Positions 1 to 9,775 of a DNA stretch of 64,000 bases are shown here, in pieces. A program made the translations under genes and the position numbers. The stretch spans positions 709,714-773,713 of the forward strand of contig PUQB01000061.1 of the NCBI GenBank assembly GCA_003024785.1. Direction: 5' to 3'. The stretch comes from Selaginella tamariscina. Lineage: Eukaryota > Streptophyta > Lycopodiopsida > Selaginellales > Selaginellaceae. How positions within the stretch are numbered: position 1 is the first letter of the stretch; each line of letters begins with the position of its first letter. The notes under the pieces were generated by a model. That model worked only from the letters and a program-made list of their open reading frames with translations. It ran no database searches and was not told the origin of the DNA.

Positions 1-2259
1 AGGGAGATTTTCTCGGATTAGATCCAAAAACGAAGTGTCAACTGGAGCAGAAGAACGGGAAAGCGCGTTTACCAACAACTGGTCGGAGCTCAGGATGACT
101 TGTTCTTGTTGATCAAATCGGATTTCACCTGGTACTGGAGCTAGGTAACTGCGACGAGATAAGGCATCTGCTTTGCCATTTAGACGACCGGGACGATGAA
201 TAATCTCGTATCGGAACCGGGACAAAGACTGTGCCCATCGCGCCTGACGTCGATTGAGAACTCGTGCTGTTGCCCAGTACTGGAGGTTCTTGTGATCACA
301 ATACACCTTAACCACATGCGGGGAACCTTCAAGGAATCTGCCACTCCTCAAAGGCATCGACGATCGCCAGCAGCTCCTTGTTGTAGACATCGTAGTTGAT
401 CTTAGGTGTAGTGAACTTGCGGGAATGGAAAGCAATTGGATGGAGAAGATGATCTAGACCTTCCTGGGACAAACACTCCACCAATGGCAAAAGTCAGAGC
501 ATCAGCTTCCACGAAATATGGCTTCGCAGGGTCAGGATGGATAAGAACAGGTGCCGAGGTGAACGCCTTCTTTAGGAACTCGAACGCCTCCTCAGCCTCA
601 GAGGACCAGACAAATGGAACATCCTTGCCAGTCAACTTCGTCAATGGCAATGCAATCTTGGAGAAATCCCGAACGAAACGTCGATAGAAGTTCGCAAACC
701 CGAGGAAACATCGAACATCACGAACATTTGATGGTCTCTCCCACTCCAATACAGTCCGGACTTTTGCAGGATCCATGTGAACACCTTCAGCTGAAATGAT
801 GTACCCCAGGAACTCGACAGACTGCTGACTGAAAGAGCACTTCTCCAACTTGGCAAACAAGTGGTGCTTCCGGAGCCTCTCCAAGACTAACCGTACATGC
901 CGTTCGTGTTCTTCTCGAGTCTTGGAAAATATCAGGATGTCGTCTAGGTACATGATGACAAACAAATCCAAGAAGTCCCGAAAATATCGTTAGCCATGTG
1001 CTGGAACACAGCAGGTGCATTTGTCAGGCCGAACGGCATTACTACGTACTCGAAATGTCCGTAGCGTGTACGGAAAGCTGTTTTCCACTCGTCCCCTTCT
1101 CGAATTCGGATGAGATTGTACGCTCCTCTTAAATCGATCTTTGTGAAGTACCGGGCACCAGAAAGACGTTCGAGCATGTCGGAGACGAGCGGGAGAGGAT
1201 ACTTGTTTGGAATGGTGACCTTATTCAGATCTCGGTAGTCCACCACGAGCCGAGACTTCCATCCTTCTTGGAAACAAAGAATACTGGAGCACCAGCCGGT
1301 GATCGCGAATGACGGATAAATCCGGTGACAAGATTCTCCTCAATGTATTTCCTCAATGTCTCCAACTCTGTTGGTGAGAGACCGTAAATGGGACCGGAGG
1401 ACGGCTGCTTACCCTCAACGAGATCGATAGGACAGTCGTACTCACGGTGCGGTGGCAAGGCAGAAGCTTTCTTTTTGTCGAAGACGTCTGCGAAATCGGC
1501 ATACTGCTTTGGTAAGGCAGGAGGAACAGAAACATCCTTAGCAGAGCAGGGATAGACTTTGATCGCGAACACGGATGCTGGGTCATGTCGGCTATCTTTC
1601 TTGAACTGCTTCAAGGTGATATGCGAGACTCGAAGTGGAGGAGGAACTGGAACAGGATCGGAATCAAAGAGTGTGGCTGGAGTTGAAACAGCTGGGAAAC
1701 TGTTCATGAAACGTTCTCTCCAACCAGGATCCACCAACTCGATCCACGGCAAACCAAGGATAATCGTAGAGTCTGGAATAGAAACAACACTGAAGGAGAT
1801 GTTGCACACAGCACCGCAAGCAACGACCTCAACGAACTCCGTGTCATTTATTACCGCTCCAGATTTGATATCTCGTCCATCAACGACCCGTACAGAACCA
1901 GGAGTCTTCAAAGGATGTAGACGGATCCCGTGCTGACAGCAAAATTCTTGTCGATGAAATTTGCGTTCGCTCCGCTATCCACCAAAGCTTTACCAGAGAA
2001 CTCCACCTCTGGTGTCTTCAGCTGCACCGGAACATGGAACGGCTTGCACACCTTCGTGGATGGAATGGATCCAAGATGAGGAAGGGAAGATGTTATGAGT
2101 GAAGAGCCTTGAGGAACATGAGTTGTTCCACGGCAATCCAGCCGGACGGCTCCTATTCGGGCTGGATCTTCTCGTTTCCCGGCAGCACAGCAAGGGCCAC
2201 TTCACGAGCTTGTTTTGGACGTCGATGACAATTCTCCAACTTGTGGTACGGGTCCCCAC
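1..2259 (-). pseudogene. pol: pol fragment of family A copy 1: protease, reverse transcriptase, RNase H start
   Basis: The protease segment (about 2000-1800) contains a DSGANANFID-like Asp-Ser-Gly active site as in copy 2. The RT lies at about 1350-600, with [16 protein letters not shown], the [15 protein letters not shown] box and the catalytic [11 protein letters not shown]. The tether and RNase H start (FVEADA) follow toward 402, and an RNase H remnant continues to position 1. The frame breaks near 1230, 970 and 470, so no single open frame covers the polyprotein and this copy is unlikely to be autonomous. The breaks sit at different places from those in copy 2, so they post-date the common ancestor or are sequencing errors. 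Confidence 0.85.
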
Positions 2260-3057
2260 AGTACAAACAAAGCTTGTACTGAATCCGCTTCTGACGTTCG
2301 GTTGGCAAAAGCTTGCCTCGGCGTGATCGCCCTAATTCCATCGGGGATGGTTCTACTGAGGAAGATGATGAATCAGCAGATGAGGGAACAGGGACTGCAG
2401 AAATGGAAGAAGACGGCACCAAGAAGAAAGAAGGATGCCGACGTTCTTGTTTCCGCTCGATCAACCGGTTGTCACAACGAATTGCCAACTCGATCATGCT
2501 GGTGAGGGTTTCCGGAACCGCAAAATTCAGCAACATGTCTTTGACCTCGTCCTGCAACCCCGACCGAAAACCTCCTTGAGAGCACGATCTCCCCATGTGA
2601 CATCACAAGCAAGAAGTTGAAACTTCGATGCGTACTCTGCTACCGACATACCCCCTTGGTGAAGCTGACGGAGTTTGGTGATGGCAGCACTCTCACGATC
2701 CACGTCACTGAACATCGCCGTGAACCGTTCCACAAACTCGTCAAAATTCCCAAGGATCGGATCATTGTTCTCCAGCAAGGCTGAGAACCATGAAAGAGCA
2801 GAACCAGAAAGCAGCGACCCGATCAATCCAACCTTAATGGGTTCTGTGCTGTAGCGCCTCGGCTGCATCACGATCCGCAGACGAACTTGATTGAGAAAAC
2901 CTCGGAACTTCGATCGGGTACCATCGAACTTTTCGGGCATGCTGATCTTCGGCTCTGGAGAATTCGCACGCTGTCGGAGCTGATCATTCTCCAGGTGTAG
3001 TTGTTTGAGCTGCTGCTGGAGGGCAGCAACTTGCTCATGAAGAGCATGCTCGGACAT
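2153..3057 (-). pseudogene. gag: Gag of family A copy 1 (one frameshift)
   Basis: The ATG at 3057 opens a Gag that starts with a leucine/glutamine-rich coiled coil (EQVAALQQQLKQLHLENDQL). A capsid region of the gypsy/Sushi type follows (FRGFLNQVRL, SALSWFSALLE, FDEFVERF, LRQLHQGGMSVAEYASKF). It ends in a single CCHC zinc knuckle, CLYCGDPYHKLENC, after PMELGRSRRGKL. A one-base shift near 2560-2590 separates the capsid part from the knuckle part; copy 2 reads through the same point in one frame. Gag would assemble the cytoplasmic retro-particle. An in-frame ATG at 3081 also exists. I prefer 3057 because it directly precedes the conserved SEHALHE segment. Confidence 0.8.
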
Positions 3058-3145
3058 GATGAGTCGAAGAAGAAAAATCAAAAAGAAAAAGAGAAAAAAT
3101 CAGAAAAGAAAATTGAAAAGAAGAAAAGAAAGAAAATGGGATCGA
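3058..3145 (-). other. polypyrimidine 5' leader upstream of gag (family A copy 1)
   Basis: On the sense (minus) strand the untranslated stretch between the primer site and gag is almost pure T/C (AAAAAG-type purine runs on the plus strand). The same tract occurs in copy 2 at 30116-30222 with a different length, so it is a length-unstable but conserved leader feature. Function is unknown. Confidence 0.6.
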
Positions 3146-3175
3146 TGACAAGCGGAAACAGAAGCTTGTCACTAC

Positions 3176-3190
3176 CTCAGAATCATTCAA
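3176..3190 (-). promoter_or_regulatory. self-priming primer-binding site of family A copy 1
   Basis: In place of a tRNA-complementary sequence, the 15 nt beside the 5' LTR read TTGAATGATTCTGAG on the sense strand. This is the exact reverse complement of CTCAGAATCATTCAA in the same LTR (plus-strand 3310-3324), which lies about 28 nt downstream of a TATATAAA box (3345-3352). That is the arrangement known from Tf1-type elements, where the mRNA 5' end folds back as primer. No TGG-type tRNA site is visible here. Confidence 0.7.
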
Positions 3191-3192
3191 AC

Positions 3193-3571
3193 TGTCACGA
3201 CCTTGTGCAAAGGGCGAAACCTTTAGAACAAGGGTGGAACCTTGAAAGGAGGAGATTGTATTCAAGAAAGAAATGAATACAAAATGAAACACAAGGCCGA
3301 AGACTGGTGTTGAATGATTCTGAGAAACCTGGAACTGGAACCTGTTTATATATCTGAGGTCCTGAGGATTGTATGGTCCACAACTGGTCTGGAATGTGTG
3401 ATCCACAACTGGTCTGGAATGTGTGGTCCACAACTGGTCTGGAACATGTATGAATATACGCCTTGCTGTTGATTGTGTAGTTCAGCATTCAGGATCATAC
3501 GGACCAGTTGGTTAACACATGTGTGTGTTAGCCAAAAGGTTTTAGGTTTTAGGTTTTAGGCAAAAATGATC
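3193..3571 (-). repeat. 5' LTR of family A copy 1
   Basis: This matches both LTRs of copy 2 across most of its length, starting TGTCACGACC on the plus strand. The outer end is rearranged: the expected ...GATCCTTACA terminus is replaced by three TTTTAGG-like units and then the 239-bp tandem duplication. It contains the TATATAAA box (3345-3352) and the inferred transcription start near 3324. Confidence 0.85.
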
Positions 3572-4048
3572 CATGACTCTTATAATTATTATATTCAACT
3601 CTTGATAATCCACACACATCCACAATATAATATCATTTTCATTATAAATAATAGGATTGGTGCATCATATGATAATCAATTAGGCTGAATATGTCCTTAA
3701 CTAATTAATTATGTCAATTGTTTTTTCAATTCCATCAACTCTTGAATATTTAATAATAAGACTTTTTAAAATGGAATTGGGAACATATTTATGACCATCT
3801 TGTATCTTCACATGACTCTTATAATTATTATATTCAACTCTTGATAATCCACACACATCCACATATAATATCATTTTTCATTATAAATAATAGGATTGGT
3901 GCATCATATGATAATCAATTAGGCTGAATATGTCCTTAACTAATTAATTATGTCAATTGTTTTTTCAATTTCATCAACTCTTGAATATTTAATAATAAGA
4001 CTTTTAAAATGGAATTGGGAACATATTTATGACCATCTTGTATCTTCA
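3572..4048. repeat. tandem duplication, two ~239-bp units
   Basis: Unit 1 is 3572-3810 and unit 2 is 3811-4048. They are almost identical, differing by a few single-base changes and homopolymer lengths. The unit is AT-rich and non-coding, and abuts the outer end of the family A LTR. From 4049 to about 4400 I see only AT-rich sequence with no supportable gene. Confidence 0.9.
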
Positions 4049-4419
4049 CTTCACTGGTATTTAAAACCATTGCAAAAAATATATATTCTCGATGTTTAAC
4101 TATTATTATGAATTTATGTCAAAGTGTAAAAATGCTCTTTTAAGTAATTTGAACATGTTTATAGGAAATTACTTGTCCAGAAATACCAATATGAAAGAGA
4201 GAAAAAGAGAGATTCCTTATGTATTACAAGAAAAAATTACAAATATAAATATATCTGTAAGGTTACAAAAGTAAAAGTCACGTGTAAACTTAATATGTTA
4301 ATAATAACAGAAATAAAATTGAAGACACCACGTTCTGTGCGTGAGTGCCCGCGTGTGTGAGAGAGAGAAGTAATACAGAACAATAATAGTGTGCGTACAA
4401 ACCTTAACTGGTCAAGGTC

Positions 4420-4933
4420 TTAGTCTATACACAGTATCATTTCAAGAGCCTCGGTTAACTTGACTATATATGGTAAGAATTCCTCTCTATCTGAACACAC
4501 AAGATTAGCGAACAGGATTTCTGCATCTTCCTGGTTCTCAGACACAATCCAAATCCAGCTTATCACAAATTCATGCTTTGTACGATCCTTCACGTTCTTG
4601 TATGCAGTCGAATACTTCTCATATGTCCCTGTCATGATAGGTCATACGTACCTACACGTAGGAACAGTAGATTGGAGCTTTAGTTCCGTCTCTCTTTTCT
4701 CTTTCACACACACGCACGCAAATTTACAAATGTGGCAATCCATGATCATAGGGTCCCCAGTAACAGTGTTGAGCTCGGAAATAGCTTGTTAATGGGGTCC
4801 CGTCCGTCTGATCAACAGACCTTACATTGTGATAGTCTAGTGCAAGAACCATTGTTGAACGATCTCCATGCTTCTTCACAAATTCAAGAATCCGTCCGTC
4901 TGGGACCTTGTAGATAATCATCGAATTGCACAA
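4420..4933 (-). pseudogene. exon-like coding fragments of an unrecognised gene
   Basis: Two minus-strand open segments, 4724-4933 (MIIYKVPDGRILEFV..., LALDYHNVRSVD) and 4420-4635 (HEFVISWIWIVSENQEDAEI), have protein-like composition. They are separated by ~90 bp that could be an intron. I do not recognise the family. They could be two exons of a plant gene, or a gene fragment moved by a transposon. Start and end of the full gene are not visible. Confidence 0.3.
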
Positions 4934-5010
4934 ATACTTATGCGTGCGTTTGTGCGTGGGGTGTGTCTCACCTCCAGAGCATCAAGAATGTAGCTTGAGA
5001 GCGCGCTGAA

Positions 5011-5227
5011 GATGGAATATTCACCCGATATTCACAATCAAGCTGTTGAAATGATAGTCCGGATTGGGAATTCGCATCCGCAGGTGAGTCTCGTACATGC
5101 AAATACCATCTTTTTATACAAATTTGTAGGGGTTTAAGGGTGGTATATTACAAAAAGCAGCTCACATGAGTGCTGGTTGAAGCTCTGAATCCCTTACTTA
5201 GCCAGGTCCGTGGAGTGTGTATGTGTG

Positions 5228-5260
<33 letters not shown>

Positions 5261-5650
5261 AATTGGGCTTTTCTCAAATCAGCGGAGAGTCATTGCTTTG
5301 GAAGTTGGACAGACTGTTTACAGAATCCCAACCAAAGAAGATTCTGAGACAGTTGCTCGACTGAATTATTTGGACAGACTTTCCGGTTTATCATATCTGT
5401 TGAGCTACTATTATGATTCAAGGAGCTCAATCAATTGGTTTATTGTTACTTGATACATACAACACATACCTTCAAAGGGTTAACTGGGAACAGACTCCAG
5501 GCTGGTGACGTAGACTTGGCCTCGTTACAAGATGTTGTCTTAGAGTTTGTAAGAGAAGGTTCACGTGTGTTTGTGTGCGTGTGCGTGTGTGTGCATTTCT
5601 CTGTGGCTTGGGTACAGGCAACTCGAAACATGTCATTAAACTCCAGTTGT
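5011..5650 (+). pseudogene. series of short exon-like segments of an unrecognised gene
   Basis: A segment at 5011-5083 begins ATG, encodes MEYSPDIHNQAVEMIVRIGN and ends at CAG/GTGAGT, a strong 5' splice site. Further open pieces each follow a splice-acceptor-like AG: LVEALNPLLSQ (about 5174-5206), RRVIALEVGQTVYRIPTKED (about 5281-5345) and AGDVDLASLQDVVLEFVREG (about 5500-5560). A (GT)n run sits in the intron-like gap at 5230-5258. The pieces look like small exons of one plus-strand gene or its relic. I cannot name it. Confidence 0.3.
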
Positions 5651-6073
5651 CAATGAAGCATTATGAGCAGTTTTGTCACACGAGCACTGGCATGGGGGAA
5701 CTTGCATCTATTCTATTTTGTTTCGCATAACGCTGTCTGTTACAAGACAAGATCAAATGTGTTAGAGTGTTGTTCGGCTTTTACCTCTGTTCCATGTGGG
5801 GTGTTCGGTAAGTAGATGCCCAATGCGTGTGTCTGTGTGTGTGTGTTCGTTCTCTGTAATTAACTTTATCCTTCTCTGTGCGAGGTTATTCGAGGATGTA
5901 CAACAGGAGGTATACATATGGCGAATGGTTACGTTGGCAAAGAAGGTTTAATATATTTATTTAAGTTCAGCTAAATGTTCTTAATGTTAGTGTGCATACC
6001 TTTAACAATCCTTTAAAAGGTTAAAGCTCCTTTATGGGAATTTCATGGCATTCTCTAGGGTTTGTAAGACAAC

Positions 6074-6960
6074 ATGTTGTGGAGGATCTTCACTCTTTTG
6101 AAGATGAATCCAGATGCAGCGACATTCGGATACACAGATGCGCCACTTGTAAGCGATCCATCCTGGAGTGAGATTATTATACGTGATGAAGATCTTAAGG
6201 TACCGTCGTCGCTGGAGCCCCAGGATTGTATTGAGCAAGAAATCACAGCGACACATAAGATTGAGCAAGAAATCACAGAGACACATGAGATTGAGCAAGA
6301 AATCATAGCACTCATAAGATTGAGCAAAACATTATGGAGTTCCCTGCGATTGAACAAAAGTGTTTACAATTGAGCAAAGCATCATTGGATCACATATGAT
6401 TGAACATGAAAGTTTGGAGTTGACTCGTGATGAAGAAGATCTTAATCTACCTTTCTGGTTCGAACCTCAAGATTGTACTGAATTTCCTACTATTGAACAG
6501 GAGGTGGCTACAATTGAGCAGACAATCAATTGAATCACATATGATGGAGTTGACTCATGATGAAGAAGATCCTAATCTACCTTCCTGGCTTGAGCCTCAG
6601 GATTGTATCGAGAAAGAGATCATAGAGACACATAAGATTGAGCAAGAAATCATGGAGTTCCCTGCGATTGAAGGTGCCTACAATTGAGCAAATATGATTG
6701 GGTTACATATGATTGAACATGAAATCATGGAGTTGACTTGTGATGAAGAAGATTTTTAATCTGCTCAAGCCTCATGAGTGTATTGAGTTCCCTACTATTG
6801 AACGGGGTGCCTACAATTGAGCAGATAATCATTGAATCACATACGATCGAACATGGAATCATGGAGTTGACTTGCCATGAAGAGAGTTTAAGCTATCTTC
6901 TTGGCTCGAGCCTCATGATTGTACTGAGCAAGAAATCAAATCGTGGAGTTACACCCTAAA
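6074..6960 (+). pseudogene. decayed tandem-repeat protein-coding sequence
   Basis: A degenerate coding repeat of irregular ~130-240-bp period encodes variants of HDEEDLNLPSWLEPQDCIEQ, EIMETHKIEQEIMEF and PAIEQ. Open pieces at 6074-6373, 6427-6687 and 6774-6959 are broken by stops and shifts. The acidic, isoleucine/glutamate-rich repeats suggest a low-complexity or coiled-coil repeat protein. No family is recognised. Confidence 0.5.
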
Positions 6961-7990
6961 CCGAGTTACAAAAATAGGCTACTTTGAATTTCTAATAATA
7001 AAATCGAAAATGGATTCCAAAATCTTACACTTTTTAAGTACTTTAAATTGAAATAAAGTTTTAAATTTAAAAACTACATTAATTTAAATTTAATAATAAT
7101 CTTTATATAAGATTAACATAATGAGCAATAATTTTGTCAATCCTTGTATTACTTGTTTTTAAAATCCTTCGGTCAAGTTTATTGTTTTTTTTTGTTAATA
7201 TTTCATAATATATGCTTAGGCTCTAAGATCTTAAGCATGCAGCAAACGGCCGCAAGAAAAAATGTCGTAGAAACACGGTGGCGTCACCGTACGGTCAACT
7301 ACGTTATGCACATGTATATAATAACTAATAAATAAGAAAATTAAATTCCTAAAGAGATGGAGGTGGGAAGTCGCTTCGTTAGTCTGGGGAGTTCTCCAAG
7401 CATTCGGCCATATCATCCAACCAGCATATTCCCTCTTTCACTCAGTTGTATTTATTTCTCTAATAATTAAATATTCTACAGACTATGCTAGTAGAAAGTT
7501 TTAGCGAGGAAAAACAAATCTCATATTTATTAATAAAATATTAAATAATACTCATTAAATACTAATACAAATACAAACATATTCTAGACAGTTACATTAA
7601 TTTATACATTCTTATATAATTAAAAATAAATTAAAATTACATATTATTAATTAAAAAACATAAATATTAGAATTTATATAAAGTCTCCAATAAGAATTAT
7701 AGGTAAATTATATTAATTTAATAAAAATTGTATATCTTAAGGAGATTCGTGCATTTGTTAAACCTCATTAAGCTACAAATTCCTTATCCTCCTCAAGCCC
7801 TATGTAATACCTACTTGAGCTTGCCACTTCAAGTATTACTCATTCAAAACCACATACAAGATAATAAACAATGAGATGTTGAATTTAAAAAGAAATATCT
7901 TGTTTACCTTTATTGTTCCCATGTTGTCTGATACATATCCAAAGTTACATACATGTAACTACTCATTTTAGTTACACTACTCCATTATAA
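6961..7990. other. AT-rich intergenic stretch without a visible gene
   Basis: Strongly AT-rich sequence with homopolymer runs. Short open frames have no protein-like composition, and no RNA gene was recognised. Confidence 0.6.
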
Positions 7991-7995
7991 TCTTT

Positions 7996-8219
7996 AGTTT
8001 GTCCCATGTTTCAAGTCCTGGTATAACTGTTATGACCCCCCACCTAGTTTGTCCCATTTTTTGAGTCTATGTTTCAAGTTTTGGTAGACCCCCATCTAGT
8101 TTGTCCCATGTTTCCAGTCTTGGTAAAGATGTTATGACCCCCTAGGCCACCCCACCTAGTTTGTCCCATGTTTTGAGTCATGCTATAAGTTGTTACAAAC
8201 CCCTCTAGGCCACCTCACT
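7996..8219. repeat. degenerate tandem repeat, four ~50-60-bp units
   Basis: Four successive units begin TAGTTTGTCCCATGTTT and usually end with TTATGACCCCC(C/T)A plus GGCCACC. Lengths and internal sequence vary. From 8220 to about 8815 no further feature is seen apart from AT-rich spacer and a short open frame (8258-8473) that I do not support as a gene. Confidence 0.75.
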
Positions 8220-8814
8220 CAAGCGCTATTCCCAAAGTCCTAAACCTTATTAGTTATATGACTTTCTTGAATCAACTTAGTAAAGGGCATTACTTATTCG
8301 AACCTCATTTCATTGTGGCTATATTATATCTAACATATGAACCCAATCAGTCGAAAGGGGGAAAACAATCAATTGTTTTTCTAATCCTTCAGAAGTTCAA
8401 CCCTTTTCCTCATGGGGTTCCTTCATGCTTCCTCTTTCTCCCCACCTTGGAGGCTTGCTTACTATTGGAATAATGATACCCCCTATCCCAAAGCTACATG
8501 TACAACATGTTTCTTTTTAATGACGACAAAACTTATTTGTAGTGATGATCTCTTCTTACTCTTATACTCCTCACTTCAATAAAGTAGCAAAATATGATAA
8601 AATGGCAAAAATGAGATTTTTTAAAGAATAAATTAGAAATTAAATAATATTGAGAATATCTTTAGACATTCTTGAATATGCTTTGTTTCAAATCTCTTTA
8701 TTCACTTTTTCTTTCTTTCCTTTTCAATAATGTTAATACTTCTAATGTTTTGATTTTAATTGTAGTTTTAAATAATAAAAATCAACTTTACAATTTTGTG
8801 TTTCAAAGTTTTAA

Positions 8815-9277
8815 TCGAAAGGGCTAACACATGATAATACATGGGTGCAAAGTGGTCATTCAATGTTAACACCCAATGTGAGCAACACTAAGTCTTTTAA
8901 GATAACCCTAAGAGTCTGACTTAAATGTCGAAATAGGCATGAGACTTAGGGTCCTACTCTAAGTCCCATAAATGACTAACCTTCGAACCCCAAAGGATAA
9001 CCCGAGTAAACTTTAAGATCCTGCCCCATGAGCCTTAGATAAGCTCATGCCCTAACCTCACCAAGGAGCTATGTCCCACACATACCCTTGTGACAAAGTT
9101 AAGTTGTCACTTATCCTTAAGGAATCATGACTTTGGGGTTTGACTGTTGTTACTACCGAGTTGGATGATGTAGTGAGAAACAACCTTGCTTAATGCACTT
9201 AGGTGTTTAAGGGTAGTCCAACCGGCTGTCACTAGATACCTCAAGAAATCTCTAGGCAAAGACGCTTTTTGCAAAAG
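8815..9277 (-). repeat. degenerate fragments of the TGTCA...TGACA LTR family
   Basis: The stretch around 8820-9110 (AAAGGGCTAACACATG, GTGAGCAACACTAAGT, CTCATGCCCTAACCTCACC) matches one end of the LTR-like unit at 62185. The stretch 9127-9277 matches the other end (TTGTTACTACC, CTTAATGCACTTAGGTG, GTCACTAGATACCTC). The middle is deleted. Transposon copy L is inserted in this old sequence, at AAAG (9274-9277). Confidence 0.6.
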
Positions 9278-9304
9278 ATGCAAGTTGTAACTAAAATGGG
9301 CATG
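9278..9304. repeat. left terminal inverted repeat, copy L
   Basis: It begins ATGCAAGTTGTAACTAAAAT and pairs with 24147-24173 at 25 of 27 positions, differing at positions 6 and 19. It is directly preceded by target duplication AAAG. Confidence 0.9.
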
Positions 9305-9775
9305 GCTATAGTCCCATTTCCTAATAATTAGCAATTTTAGCTATTTAATTAGCATTTTAATATTAAAGGAATATTCTTTAGAATATATGTTTGAAAAGAG
9401 AAATTCTTTAGAATATTCTATTTTGTATTCTACCCTTTAATAAATTTATAGCATTCATTGAACAAAATTAATACATTATAAAAGTAGAATGTATTAATTA
9501 TATAATATATTGCCTAATATAACAATTAAGGAAGAGCATAAGAGGTACATTATATAATATTGATGTTGTTATTAAAATATTAATATTTAATATAACATTA
9601 TTAATTAAAATTTGTAGTAGTAATAATATATATATAAAATCCTATAATAATATAGTCAATCTTCCATATCATTTTTAAATTTATATAGTTAAGTATACAA
9701 TTTGGTACTATTATTAAAGAGTTTATAATAATTATGAATATTAAATATATGATATTTTATAATTTTGTAATTGCT

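Larger units (their letters stand above)
1..3571 (-). mobile_element. Ty3/gypsy retrotransposon family A, copy 1 (truncated by window edge)
   Basis: Reading leftward, this element holds a 5' LTR, a self-complementary primer site, a polypyrimidine leader, gag, protease, reverse transcriptase and the start of RNase H. Integrase and the 3' LTR lie beyond position 1. Sequence from position 1 onward is nearly identical to family A copy 2 from about 27071, which identifies both as one family. Domain order PR-RT-RH, the YLDD catalytic box and a CCHC Gag knuckle preceded by PMELGRSRRGKL place it in Ty3/gypsy. The fungal/Sushi/Tcn1-like look of Gag and RT is my recognition, not a computed tree. Several one-base frameshifts break the reading frames. 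Confidence 0.9.

Noticed and set aside
436-799. Plus-strand open frames opposite the family A pol (also 1559-1936, 2215-2579, 28617-29156, 29371-29771)
   Set aside because: Antisense shadows of protease/RT/Gag codons, without motifs of their own.
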